Below, one piece after another: positions 26,701 through 34,150 of a stretch of 64,000 bases of DNA. Position 1 is the first letter of the stretch. Each line of letters opens with the position of its first letter. The stretch is from the NCBI RefSeq assembly GCF_019599465.1, contig NZ_RKLR01000001.1, positions 795,341 through 859,340 of the forward strand, in the 5' to 3' direction. Both the position numbers and the translations under genes were made by a program. A model generated the notes under the pieces. The model did no database searches. It had not been told where the DNA came from and saw only the letters and a program-made list of their open reading frames with translations. This DNA comes from Haloarcula rubra (lineage in GTDB: Archaea > Halobacteriota > Halobacteria > Halobacteriales > Haloarculaceae).

Positions 26701-28453
26701 GCACCCGGTCGAGGACGTAGACCAGCGCCTCCGGGTCGTAGTCGCCCGAATCGTTGTAGACGATTCCGTTCTCGTTGCCCGGTCGCGTCACCACGATGGT
26801 GTACTCGACGATGCGTTCGGGTTCGGGACTGGTACACGGGTCGGCGTACGGCGCGCCGGGAACGATGTCCTCTGCCGGACCGAACACCTGTTCTTCGACG
26901 TCGGTCGGTTGACGTGGGTTATCCACCGACGAGAGCGGCGGTTTCGGGGGCAGATTGCCGATAGGACTCTCGTCCGGGCCGAGGTCGTACACATCGCGGA
27001 TGGCGTCGGCGACGAACTCCGGGTATCCCGGCGTGTCGTCGTCCGGGCCGACGAGGCCGCTGGAGTTCGGGAGCGGCACCAGGTCTGGTTGCACCTCGTC
27101 GTGGATGCGCATGATGGCCCACATCCCCTCGGCGTAGTGGGGGAACAGGTGGCAATGGAAGAGGACGTCGCCCGCCGACTGGTGGACGTAGCCCGCACCG
27201 ACCTCGAACGCGTCCTCGAAACTAGTGCCCGGGCGAAGTGTCCCGGGGCCGTGGCCGGCGACGAGGTACGCATCGTACGTGTCCCCGAGGCCGATGGTCT
27301 GGGCGTCGATGGTGTCGGATGCCGTCCGGGGCACCTCCTTCCAGCGGGACTGGTGGAGGTGATGGACGTGGTTCTCCTCCAGCGAGGCCCCGACGAAGGT
27401 GTACTTCACCGGGTCGCCCTTGTACGTCTCGAAGACGTTGTCGCCCCCACCGGGGTCCCCGTTGGTCCAGGAGTTGTAGAACTCGTCGTCGCGCTGGCCG
27501 AGCGGGTCCGCCCGGTAGTTGATGGCGTGTATCGTCTGCGGTTCGTCGCTGTCGGGCCAGAATACCTCGGGTTTCATCCCCTCGGGCGTGTGGTAGAACG
27601 GGACGAACTCCCGGTAGGTCGTCCCGAGCCCGTCGGGGTCGTGGATGACCGCCCGCGTCCCGCTCCGGAGTTCCCCGCCGGTTTCGGGGTCGGTCCACGT
27701 CGCTCCCTCGGGTTCGACGACGATGGCGCCGAACAGCCCACGCGAGAGGAGGTTCGCCTCCTGGGGCGGTTCGTCGGCGCTGTCGACGGCCTGATTGGCC
27801 CCGTCGTAGAAGAAGTGCGTCCCCGTGTGGGTCGCCTCCCACCGGTACTGGACGGTGTCGCCCGGCGGTGCGGTCGTGTCGGGATTCAGGCCGACGGCCA
27901 TCCCGTCGGACGTCCGCACGTTGTACGGCAGGGCCGTCTGGTGCATCGAGGCGTGCCGGTCGAGATGGTTCACGAAGCGTATCTGTATCGTGTCTCCCTC
28001 GTTGGCCCGGATGACCAGCGGTTCGATGACCGAGGTGTCGACCTCGTCTCCGTCTGCGTCGTCGTCCGGTGGTCCCCGACCCCGTCCCTGTCCGGAGTTC
28101 GAGTCCGTCTGGGTCGTCTCCGTCTCCTCGTCGACCAGCGAGAAGCCGTCGTCGGGGGCGACGCCCGACGCCGCGCGCACGGCGTCGAGGTTCTCCTCCA
28201 GAACGTACATCACGCCGTTCGGTTGGTGGAGGCCGAACCGGTTGTAGAAGATGTCCACCTCGACCGCGTGGACGGTGAATTGCCGGGTCCGACCGCCGTT
28301 CGGTCGGTTCTGTGAGCGGGCGGTCTGTGAGTCGTCGTCACCGTCGAACAGCGTCGTCGAGAGGGGGAGCACTCCGAGTCCCTGAACGAACGTCCGGCGC
28401 TCGACCGGAGCCACGTCGGTCGGTGTGTCAGTGTCGTCCGAGTTCGATGACAT
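23777..28453 (-). CDS. Giant Tat-exported multicopper oxidase with FG-GAP-like C-terminus
   Basis: About 1558 residues. A twin-arginine leader (VERRTFVQGLGVLPLS) predicts export. Three large cupredoxin modules follow, each opening with a strand pattern like FYNRFGLHQ, VYNDSGDYD or PYNDYGDHD. Module 1 has HVHHLH (362-367) and HCHLFPHYAEGM (433-444), the type 3/type 2 and type 1 motifs. Module 2 has HPH (642-644) and HDH (687-689), the other half of the trinuclear site. Module 3 lacks clear copper ligands. Near residues 1405-1440 an FG-GAP-like calcium loop (VGDVTGTGQQDVVVG) appears. The tail is Gly/Asn/Thr-rich. The size and HCHLxPH...GM end recall MnxG-type manganese oxidases, but the substrate is unproven. 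The start chosen is the ATG at 28453; a GGGAGGG element precedes it by seven bases. Confidence 0.88.
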   Translation of the reverse strand: MSSNSDDTDTPTDVAPVERRTFVQGLGVLPLSTTLFDGDDDSQTARSQNRPNGGRTRQFTVHAVEVDIFYNRFGLHQPNGVMYVLEENLDAVRAASGVAPDDGFSLVDEETETTQTDSNSGQGRGRGPPDDDADGDEVDTSVIEPLVIRANEGDTIQIRFVNHLDRHASMHQTALPYNVRTSDGMAVGLNPDTTAPPGDTVQYRWEATHTGTHFFYDGANQAVDSADEPPQEANLLSRGLFGAIVVEPEGATWTDPETGGELRSGTRAVIHDPDGLGTTYREFVPFYHTPEGMKPEVFWPDSDEPQTIHAINYRADPLGQRDDEFYNSWTNGDPGGGDNVFETYKGDPVKYTFVGASLEENHVHHLHQSRWKEVPRTASDTIDAQTIGLGDTYDAYLVAGHGPGTLRPGTSFEDAFEVGAGYVHQSAGDVLFHCHLFPHYAEGMWAIMRIHDEVQPDLVPLPNSSGLVGPDDDTPGYPEFVADAIRDVYDLGPDESPIGNLPPKPPLSSVDNPRQPTDVEEQVFGPAEDIVPGAPYADPCTSPEPERIVEYTIVVTRPGNENGIVYNDSGDYDPEALVYVLDRVQIKDPDGTVQETIDVDDADLLRNGDLNPEPLFVRANVGDCVEVRLQNELEEGFPTSVHPHFVGFDQLGSESVTTGFNYEQSTDPGDTMQYRWYADEEGAIFFHDHIIGVSEGMHGLFCGLIVEPKGSEWLDPYSGDPLYSGAQAIIDPPESEAFREQALHYHDFAQLRDGDTGEFVNPDEEHNQNAGTMAINYRNSPFYHRDDEDPAYVHSSKTHGDPETPVLEAYAGDPLRLRLFQGSYEEQHNFGLQGLQFDPEGFAQQDSVSQVIGTSEAFTFRVSSSETDPGFDHITNPDGLPVRDYRYGSNTIDDMWTGMWGLARVWDAQVDHLQTLPGQDAPSESISEAQLEAMGHPAPFADFDWAAEGQRAKLRYASDDDRAFPPDRDARQNGSIGEIPPAPDDAGDPCPDDAPVRSFDVTAFQVDIPYNDYGDHDEYGVVFALDRYVDEIKNGERPVEPLTLHANDGDCIEINLTNDLPEDPNDDHPHPKMRVSQDWDRSERISLHPLLLDYDVNGSNGSTVGFNYDTTVDRGETVTYRWFASGEVGTSILWDMADIRSTRHHGAFGQLVIEPRDSVTLDNRTGEVSVTSAASMIDTGNGEPDFRENALIFADGQFILNRDDPDDCVVPPGPDIENPDAPCTQLGDTEDQGYGGVNYRSEPFVRRFENNDAQHLVYSSRVHGDPNTPIWKALTDDPVRFRVASGADKARAVAFHLADHQWQRFQGVDESPVIGVDGQLSPGKAETFSLLGGAGGLGSGSGNGDYIYQETKQRRRLEAGLWGIFRVRQQPDRFPDEAIQPLPDRAGNVPLSGRPGYVVQVGDVTGTGQQDVVVGVPESEIGAVNAGAVYVFTDTNPSEVTNLADATLQLLGTTTGERVGSVVRLQPRQGESASDIVVETDSGSEFVVAGGESLRDLVDSPPGSDVAEFVRRTTNTRVEAVAAFADVATPMDGDTTGNGSGNGNETTTDGQGGTQTDS

Positions 28454-28758
28454 TCGTCTTCCCTCCCATACGCCACGGGATTGGTAACGACCCCGTTTCC
28501 AGTCGTAACGAGCTACTAACACGTTGAGCGGAGACACGGTGTGTGAGATACCGGACAGCGATGTGGTGCGGGACGATGCCACGCAGAGAGTGGCGTCGGG
28601 CGGTCGACAGAGACCGCAGCGAACGGTCCGAAGATAGTGCTCAGTAGCGGTATATAGACCGTACTGCACCGACAACACCATTTAGCCGTCTTCGAAACGG
28701 CAGGGTACAGGCCGGACGACTGGTCCCGAACGACGGGCACCGCCCGGTCCACACAATC
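28454..28758. other. Divergent intergenic region between the oxidase and the ArsC-like gene
   Basis: These 305 bp contain no convincing gene. On the minus strand a possible Shine-Dalgarno GGGAGGG (28461-28467) precedes the oxidase start, with a TATA-like GTTACCAAT about 25 bp farther. A strong TATA-like ggtatataga (about 28650-28660) lies mid-region, and could drive the ArsC-like gene with a leader of about 80 bases. Two short dyads are present: GCCAC/GTGGC near 28580 and GCCGT/ACGGC at about 28685-28701 with a seven-base loop. Which element serves which gene cannot be settled by eye. Confidence 0.4.
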
Positions 28759-29187
28759 ATGACCGAAACGTTCCGCGTCGCCTTCGTCTGCGTACAGAAC
28801 GCCGGCCGTTCCCAGATGTCGACGGCCTTCGCCGAACGGGAGGTCGCCGAACGCGGGCTCGGCGACCACGTCGAAATCGTCACCGGCGGCACCGACCCCG
28901 CGGACCGCGTCCACCCGGAGGTCGTCGAAACCATGCGGGAACTCGACGTCGACCTCTCCGAGCGGACCCCGCGCCACGTCTCGACCGAGGAACTGGACGC
29001 CTGCGACCTCGTCGTCACGATGGGGTGTTCGACCCTCTCGCTCTCGACCGACGTCGAGGTCCGCGACTGGGCGCTGGACGACCCGGACGGGCGGGACGCC
29101 GAGGCCGTCCGCGCGATTCGGGACGAGGTGCGCCACCGAGTCGCCGACGTGTTCGACGACGTCGAATCCCAGTTAGAAGCGGCTTAA
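28759..29187 (+). CDS. ArsC-like low-molecular-weight phosphatase/arsenate reductase
   Basis: The 142-residue protein has the P-loop VCVQNAGRSQ with the nucleophile Cys, the helix MSTAFAEREVAE, a second redox-type Cys in VVTMGCSTLSL, and the general acid in RDWALDDPDG. This layout is that of the thioredoxin-coupled arsenate reductase branch of the low-molecular-weight tyrosine phosphatase fold. It should act in the cytoplasm, either reducing arsenate to arsenite or dephosphorylating a protein. No ars efflux gene lies near. A degenerate copy of its 5' part lies at 23605, beyond the oxidase gene. Confidence 0.85.
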   Translation: MTETFRVAFVCVQNAGRSQMSTAFAEREVAERGLGDHVEIVTGGTDPADRVHPEVVETMRELDVDLSERTPRHVSTEELDACDLVVTMGCSTLSLSTDVEVRDWALDDPDGRDAEAVRAIRDEVRHRVADVFDDVESQLEAA

Positions 29188-29227
29188 GCGGTCAGCTATA
29201 TCAACCGTGAGACGGTAACGGGTCACA

Positions 29228-31402
29228 ATGCGCGTGGCGCACCGTGGCTGGGGGGCCCTCGCCGTCGCACTCCTACTCGTTCTCACCTCGGTCGCTCCAG
29301 CGGCAGGGACGGGTGAGGCGCCCGGCGAGGTGCGCTACACCGGGCCACTCGACGGGCTAGACACGACGGCGGGGCCCGGGCCGGCCGACGACGGGCCCAG
29401 TCCCGACCTGTCGGCCCCCACCGCGTCGACCGACCCGACGGCCAGCGTGCAACAGGTCGCCGACGAGGACGCCATCCGGCAGACCCAGACGTACGCGCTG
29501 ACACCGGACACCCCCGGCGAGGTGGGGGTCGAACTGACGTACGAGATTCCGGACCGCGTCGTCTCGCTGGAGACGGCGATTCCGGCCAACGCGACGGGCG
29601 TCAGCACCGACGGCTTCGACCGGGTCAACGAGACCACCTTCGAGTGGGACGGCACGACCGCGACGGCGACCATCGACTACCGTATCGAACCCAACCGGAC
29701 CATCGAGCAGAGCGGGCCGGAGGGGGCCGAGGGCCGGTACGTCGCCGTCGACGCCGGCGAGTGGGCGCTCATCAGTCGATCCCGGACCCCGACGCGGTGG
29801 CGGTACACCGGCACCGACCCCGTCGTCTTCCGGCAGAACGTGACGACGGCCGAGGCGGGCGCGGCCGGCGACCAACTTGTGTATCTCGGCCCGGTCGCGA
29901 CCTTCGAGCGGACCGACAACGGGCAGACGTTCCGCCTCGTGGTCCCGGAGCGCGCGCAACTGACGGCGTCGCCGCCCGCGATACTCGACTCGCTCGTGAA
30001 CGCCTCGGACGCCCTGCAGGTCGGCGACCGTGACGAGGACGTGTTCGTCGTCGCCGCCCCGACCGACGGCGTCGACTGGGGCGTCCGGGGGTTAGAGACC
30101 GGCGGGTCCGATATCTGGGTGCGAGACAGCGAGCCACTGGACACTCCGGACAACGTCTGGCTCCACGAGTACGTCCACAGCAGGCAGGCGTTCACGACCA
30201 CGCGCGAGACCCGCTGGCTGACCGAGGGGACGGCGGTGTACTACGCGGCGCTCCTGACGCTCGAACAGGACCACATCGGCTTCGCGACGTTCCGCGACGC
30301 CATGGACGACGGCCAGCGGGACTTCTACGCCGACGTGGTGCTGGCCGACCCCTCGACGTGGGACCGCAACGCCAACTACGTCAAGGGGCCGCTGGTAGCC
30401 GGCCGCGTCGACGAGGAAGTCCGTCGCCAGACCGACAGGGAGTCGACGCTGCAGGCGACGTTCAGGCGGCTGAACGGACTGAACCAGCCGGTGACACAGG
30501 AGACGTTCCTGAGCGCGGTCGAACGGGCCGGTGGCGACGCCGCGCGGGCGGAGACGGCCGACTACACCGAGACCACGGCGCCCGTGACGATGTGGAACCA
30601 GACGGTCCACGCCCGCGTGTTCGCGCAGTTGCCCGCCAGAATCGGCTACGCCCTCCCCAACGCGACCGCGGACGGCGGCTACCGCGTCGCCGGCCCCTAC
30701 CGGACCGCGACGCTCACGAACACCACCCCGATACGGCTCGCGACCGGCGAGACGCTGACCGTCGGCACAGTCGTGCGCAACACCGGCGGCACCGAGGGCA
30801 CCTACAACGCGACCCTCGACGTCAACGGGACGAGCGTGACCGGCGAGCAGGGACGCATCGGTCCCGGCAACGAGACGGTCGTGCCGCTCTCGCACACGTT
30901 CACCGCGGCCGGGCGGTACGTCCTGAGCGTCGACGGCGACAACGTCACGGTGGTCGTCGAGCGGCCGGCCGAGACACGCGTCACCGGCGTCGAGGTCAGT
31001 TCCAGCACGGCGACCCAGGGCGGGTCCGTCGTCGTCACCGCGACGGTGGTCAACGACGCGCGGGTGCCCGCCGACGGGACGGTCGTGTTCACCCGGGACG
31101 ACGAGACGGTGGCGACCCGCGAGGTGTCGCTCCCGCCCGAGAACACGACCCGCGTGGCCAGCGGCGTCACCCTCCCGCAGTCCGGCGACGTGTTCCTCTC
31201 CGCGAACGGCGCCCCGCCGGTCGCGGTGACGGTCACGCCCGTGAACGAGTCGAACACGACGGTCGTGACGGAGACGGCGACGACCAGTACGACCGGCGAG
31301 TCCGGTCCCGGGTTCACCGCCATCGGGTCGCTGGTGGCGCTCGTCGTGGCGCTCGCGGCCGTCGCTCGTCGGTACTCCGAGCGGTCCCGAGCCAGTCGAT
31401 AG
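29228..31402 (+). CDS. Surface metallopeptidase with PGF-CTERM anchor
   Basis: The 724-residue protein has a signal peptide (1-27). The N-terminal beta region (90-215) is followed by a gluzincin-type zinc site HEYVH (313-317) with WLTEGTAVYYA supplying the third ligand Glu333. This fits M1/M61-type peptidases. C-terminal Ig-like domains (about 490-680) lead to a Thr/Ser linker, then ESGPGF plus a helix and Arg-rich end, the PGF-CTERM signal for archaeosortase. The enzyme would be lipid-anchored on the outside of the cell and digest peptides in the medium or process surface proteins. A TATA-like AGCTATATC lies 28 bp before the ATG. Confidence 0.82.
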   Translation: MRVAHRGWGALAVALLLVLTSVAPAAGTGEAPGEVRYTGPLDGLDTTAGPGPADDGPSPDLSAPTASTDPTASVQQVADEDAIRQTQTYALTPDTPGEVGVELTYEIPDRVVSLETAIPANATGVSTDGFDRVNETTFEWDGTTATATIDYRIEPNRTIEQSGPEGAEGRYVAVDAGEWALISRSRTPTRWRYTGTDPVVFRQNVTTAEAGAAGDQLVYLGPVATFERTDNGQTFRLVVPERAQLTASPPAILDSLVNASDALQVGDRDEDVFVVAAPTDGVDWGVRGLETGGSDIWVRDSEPLDTPDNVWLHEYVHSRQAFTTTRETRWLTEGTAVYYAALLTLEQDHIGFATFRDAMDDGQRDFYADVVLADPSTWDRNANYVKGPLVAGRVDEEVRRQTDRESTLQATFRRLNGLNQPVTQETFLSAVERAGGDAARAETADYTETTAPVTMWNQTVHARVFAQLPARIGYALPNATADGGYRVAGPYRTATLTNTTPIRLATGETLTVGTVVRNTGGTEGTYNATLDVNGTSVTGEQGRIGPGNETVVPLSHTFTAAGRYVLSVDGDNVTVVVERPAETRVTGVEVSSSTATQGGSVVVTATVVNDARVPADGTVVFTRDDETVATREVSLPPENTTRVASGVTLPQSGDVFLSANGAPPVAVTVTPVNESNTTVVTETATTSTTGESGPGFTAIGSLVALVVALAAVARRYSERSRASR

Positions 31403-31437
31403 CCACCAATTAGTACCACCGCGTAGTAGCCGTCGCT

Positions 31438-32460
31438 ATGCCAGAACTAGGTAAGGTCGACCGCGAGTTCTTCGGCGAGTACATCTACCCGAACCTCGGT
31501 GCCGACCGCGACGACGTGACGCTCGGCCCGCAACACGGCGTCGACTTCGGCGTGGTCGACGTCGGCGAGAAAGCGGTGGCGATGGCCACCGACCCGGTGT
31601 TCGTGATGCCGTCGCTCGGGTTCGAGCGCGCGGCGTGGTTCGCCTTCCACATCCTGATGAGCGACGTCGCGGTATCGGGCCTGCCGCCGACGCACCTCTC
31701 CATCGACTTCAACCTCCCGCCGGAGATGACGAACGAGGAGTTCCGGACGGTCTGGGAGACGTTCGACGCGGAGGCCCGCGAGTTGGGCGTCTCGGTCGTC
31801 ACCGGTCACACCGGCCGCTACGCCGGGTGTAACTACCCGATGGTCGGCGGCGCCACCTCGATTTCGGTCGGCGAGTTCGACCAGTTGGTCCGTCCCGACG
31901 GCGCGCAGGTCGGGGACCGCGTCGTCGTCACGAAGGGGCCGGCCATCGAGGCGACCGGCCTGCTCTCCATCCAGTTCGAGTCGCTGATGGAGGCCGAGAT
32001 GGACGCCGCCGACGTCGCGGCCGCCACCGACCGGTTCTACGACATGAGTCCGGTGAAAGACGCGCTCACCGCTGCGGCGGCCGGCCCGGTGAACGCGATG
32101 CACGACGCCACGGAGTGTGGCATCTACGGCGGCCTCTACGAGATGGCTCGTGCCGCCGACGTCGGCGTCGAACTGGAGACGGAGAAGGTCCCGATACAGC
32201 CGGGCGTCCGCGAAGCCTGCGACTTCTTCGACATCGACCCGTGGATCTCCATCAGCGAGGGGACCCTGCTGGCGGCCGTCGACCCCGACGGCGTCGAAGA
32301 CGTGCTGGACGCACTCGAGGCCGAGGGCATCCCGGCGGCCGACGCCGGCGTCGTCACTGACGGGAGCGGGTTAGTGGTCGACGGTGAGCCCACGGACCAC
32401 CCCGGGGTCGACCCCTTCTGGGGGACCTTCGAGGAGTACATGGGGAAACTGCAGGAGTAG
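31438..32460 (+). CDS. AIR synthase-related (PurM/HypE-fold) protein
   Basis: The 340 residues follow the PurM superfamily order. There is an N-terminal part with VAMATDPVFVMPSLG and the dimer-forming strand region, an ATP-binding Gly-rich stretch (VVGGATSISVGEFDQLV), and a C-terminal domain with HDATECGIYGGLYEMA, the pattern HD-x-T-x-G-G-x3-AL in HypE and ThiL-like proteins. The family includes AIR synthetase, HypE, ThiL and selenophosphate synthase, all ATP-dependent. This protein belongs to a less defined branch annotated as hydrogenase-formation-like in archaea. No hydrogenase genes lie near, so the substrate is not known. The TATA-like box caattagta is 27 bp upstream. Confidence 0.85.
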   Translation: MPELGKVDREFFGEYIYPNLGADRDDVTLGPQHGVDFGVVDVGEKAVAMATDPVFVMPSLGFERAAWFAFHILMSDVAVSGLPPTHLSIDFNLPPEMTNEEFRTVWETFDAEARELGVSVVTGHTGRYAGCNYPMVGGATSISVGEFDQLVRPDGAQVGDRVVVTKGPAIEATGLLSIQFESLMEAEMDAADVAAATDRFYDMSPVKDALTAAAAGPVNAMHDATECGIYGGLYEMARAADVGVELETEKVPIQPGVREACDFFDIDPWISISEGTLLAAVDPDGVEDVLDALEAEGIPAADAGVVTDGSGLVVDGEPTDHPGVDPFWGTFEEYMGKLQE

Positions 32461-32461
32461 T

Positions 32462-32626
32462 CTACGCGCTTGTTCGCTCCGACGAGGCGCCTACTTCGAC
32501 GGCATAGCTGGACTGAAGCCACGCTTCTGGGTTGTCCGTGTCGTAGACGACGACGTCGCCGCCGCCCGTGGTGAAACTGCCGTACTGCTCGTCGTTTTCG
32601 CCGGAGTCGTTCGGAGCCGGTTCCAT
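32462..32626 (-). CDS. Small haloarchaeal protein (54 residues)
   Basis: This short frame encodes MEPAPNDSGENDEQYGSF, then TTGGGDVVVYDTDNPEAW and LQSSYAVEVGASSERTSA. The core (D-Q-Y pattern, G-D-x-x-V-Y-x-x-D-N-x-x-A-W-x-x-S-x-Y-A-V-x-V) is one I recall from a conserved family of very small haloarchaeal proteins, so I believe it is a real gene although the longer frame around it is not. Function unknown. It is convergent with the PurM-like gene (one base between stops) and divergent from thiDN, with an inverted repeat between. Confidence 0.7.
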   Translation of the reverse strand: MEPAPNDSGENDEQYGSFTTGGGDVVVYDTDNPEAWLQSSYAVEVGASSERTSA

Positions 32627-32676
32627 TGTCGTACACCGGGTGTGGGCAGTTCTCACACATAAGCGTTTCTCTGGTG

Positions 32677-32702
32677 TAGTATGAAGTATTATTAGCATAC
32701 TA
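32677..32702. promoter_or_regulatory. 7-bp inverted repeat in AT-rich intergenic DNA
   Basis: TAGTATG (32677-32683) and CATACTA (32696-32702) form a perfect dyad around an AT-rich 12-base centre (aagtattattag). It lies 51 bp upstream of the small minus-strand gene start (32626) and 95 bp upstream of thiDN. The surrounding DNA is far richer in A+T than average here. It could be an operator for either divergent gene. Confidence 0.4.
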
Positions 32703-32797
32703 GGACGGAGCGCAGTCGGTCGGTTTCGTCGGCGGGCTGTCACACTCGGATTTACCAGACCAGCATCGCTTTGAGGCCGCCGGTCCAGCCTCCGGAC

Positions 32798-34150
32798 ATG
32801 ACACGCGCGGACGCACCGGTGACGCCGCCAGTCGTCCTCACCATCGCGGGGAGCGACTCGGGCGGCGGCGCCGGCATACAGGCGGACCTGAAGACCATCG
32901 AGGCCGGCGGCGCCTTCGGCACCAGTGCCATCACGAGCGTCACGGCACAGAACACGACCGGCGTGCAGGGGAGCCACCTCCTGCCGACAGACGACATCGA
33001 GGCCCAGATACGCGCCGTCCGGGAGGACTTCGACGTGGCCGCAGTCAAGACGGGGATGCTCGCCGTGAGCGACGTTATCGACCTCGTGGTCGACGAGACG
33101 CCCCTGCCGAACCTCGTCGTCGACCCGGTGATGGTCGCCACGTCGGGGGACCGACTGCTCGAACCCGAGGCCGAGGCGGCCTACGAGGAGTTGATCGCCG
33201 AAGCCACGCTCGTCACGCCCAACGCCGACGAGGCCGAGGTGCTGACCGACCGGACCATCGACGACCCCGGCGACGCCGAGGCGGCCGGTCGGGATGTCAT
33301 CGAGATGGGTGCCGACGCCGCCCTCGTGAAGGGCGGGCACGTCCCCGGCGACGAGGTGGTCGACGTGCTGGTGACCGACGACTCGGTGACGACGTTCCGC
33401 CACGACCGGGTGGACACCGCGGCCACTCACGGGTCGGGGTGTACGCTCTCCTCGGCCATCGCCACCAGACTGGCCCACGGCGACGCTCTCGACGAGGCCG
33501 TCGCGGCCGGCATCGACCTGCTCGCCCGAGCAGTCCGCTACAACCTCGACGTTGGCGAGGGCCCCGGCGCCGTCCACCACACCGTCGAGGTGCGAAACGA
33601 GGCCGCCCGCCACGACACCAGCGAGGCCGTCGAACGGGCAGTAGCGGCGCTCGTCGACCGCGACGTCTCGCCGCTCGTGCCGGAGGTGGGGATGACCGTC
33701 GCCGGCGCGACGCCCTACGCCGAGACGCCGGACGAGGTGGCCGCCGTCGAGGGTCGCATCACCAGAACGATGGACGGCGTCCGACCGAACCGGGGCGTGC
33801 GCTTCGGGGCTGACGGGACCGTCGCACGGTTCCTGCTCGCCGCCCGCGAACACGACCCGGCCCTGCGGTTCGCCGTGAACTGCCGCCTGACCGACGCCGT
33901 CGAGGACGCCCTCTCGGACCTCGCCGGCACCGTCTCGGGCTACGACCCGAGCGAGCGACCGGCGGACGTGACCACAGAGGGCACGACGACGTGGGGCGTC
34001 GGCGAGGCGTTCGAGGCGAGCGAGGACTCGCCCGTCGCAGTCGTGGACCGCGGCGAGGTGGGCGTCGCCGGGAGCGTCACCCTGCTAGGGAGTGATAGCG
34101 AGACGCTGGTCGGACGGGTCGAGACGCTGCTGGAGGCCGTCGAGAGCTAG
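32798..34150 (+). CDS. thiD: ThiD-ThiN fusion: HMP/HMP-P kinase with thiamine-phosphate synthase domain
   Basis: The 450-residue protein has an N-terminal ThiD domain (about 6-265): [21 protein letters not shown] binds the pyrimidine, [11 protein letters not shown] and [11 protein letters not shown] are family blocks, and [13 protein letters not shown] is the catalytic C-terminal motif. It is followed by a ThiN domain (about 280-450) with [11 protein letters not shown], which makes thiamine phosphate from HMP-PP and thiazole phosphate in archaea lacking ThiE. The fusion therefore covers two or three steps of thiamine synthesis in the cytoplasm. The ATG at 32798 is preferred to a TTG at 32771. 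Its stop codon overlaps that of the convergent ABC gene in a CTAG. Confidence 0.93.
   Translation: MTRADAPVTPPVVLTIAGSDSGGGAGIQADLKTIEAGGAFGTSAITSVTAQNTTGVQGSHLLPTDDIEAQIRAVREDFDVAAVKTGMLAVSDVIDLVVDETPLPNLVVDPVMVATSGDRLLEPEAEAAYEELIAEATLVTPNADEAEVLTDRTIDDPGDAEAAGRDVIEMGADAALVKGGHVPGDEVVDVLVTDDSVTTFRHDRVDTAATHGSGCTLSSAIATRLAHGDALDEAVAAGIDLLARAVRYNLDVGEGPGAVHHTVEVRNEAARHDTSEAVERAVAALVDRDVSPLVPEVGMTVAGATPYAETPDEVAAVEGRITRTMDGVRPNRGVRFGADGTVARFLLAAREHDPALRFAVNCRLTDAVEDALSDLAGTVSGYDPSERPADVTTEGTTTWGVGEAFEASEDSPVAVVDRGEVGVAGSVTLLGSDSETLVGRVETLLEAVES

Noticed and set aside
25835..28315. Open frame of 826 codons on the plus strand across the oxidase gene
   Set aside because: It is the antisense shadow of the oxidase gene. 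High G+C makes such frames stop-free, and its composition (Arg/Val/Gly-rich, repeated RRV, VVV) is not protein-like for this host.
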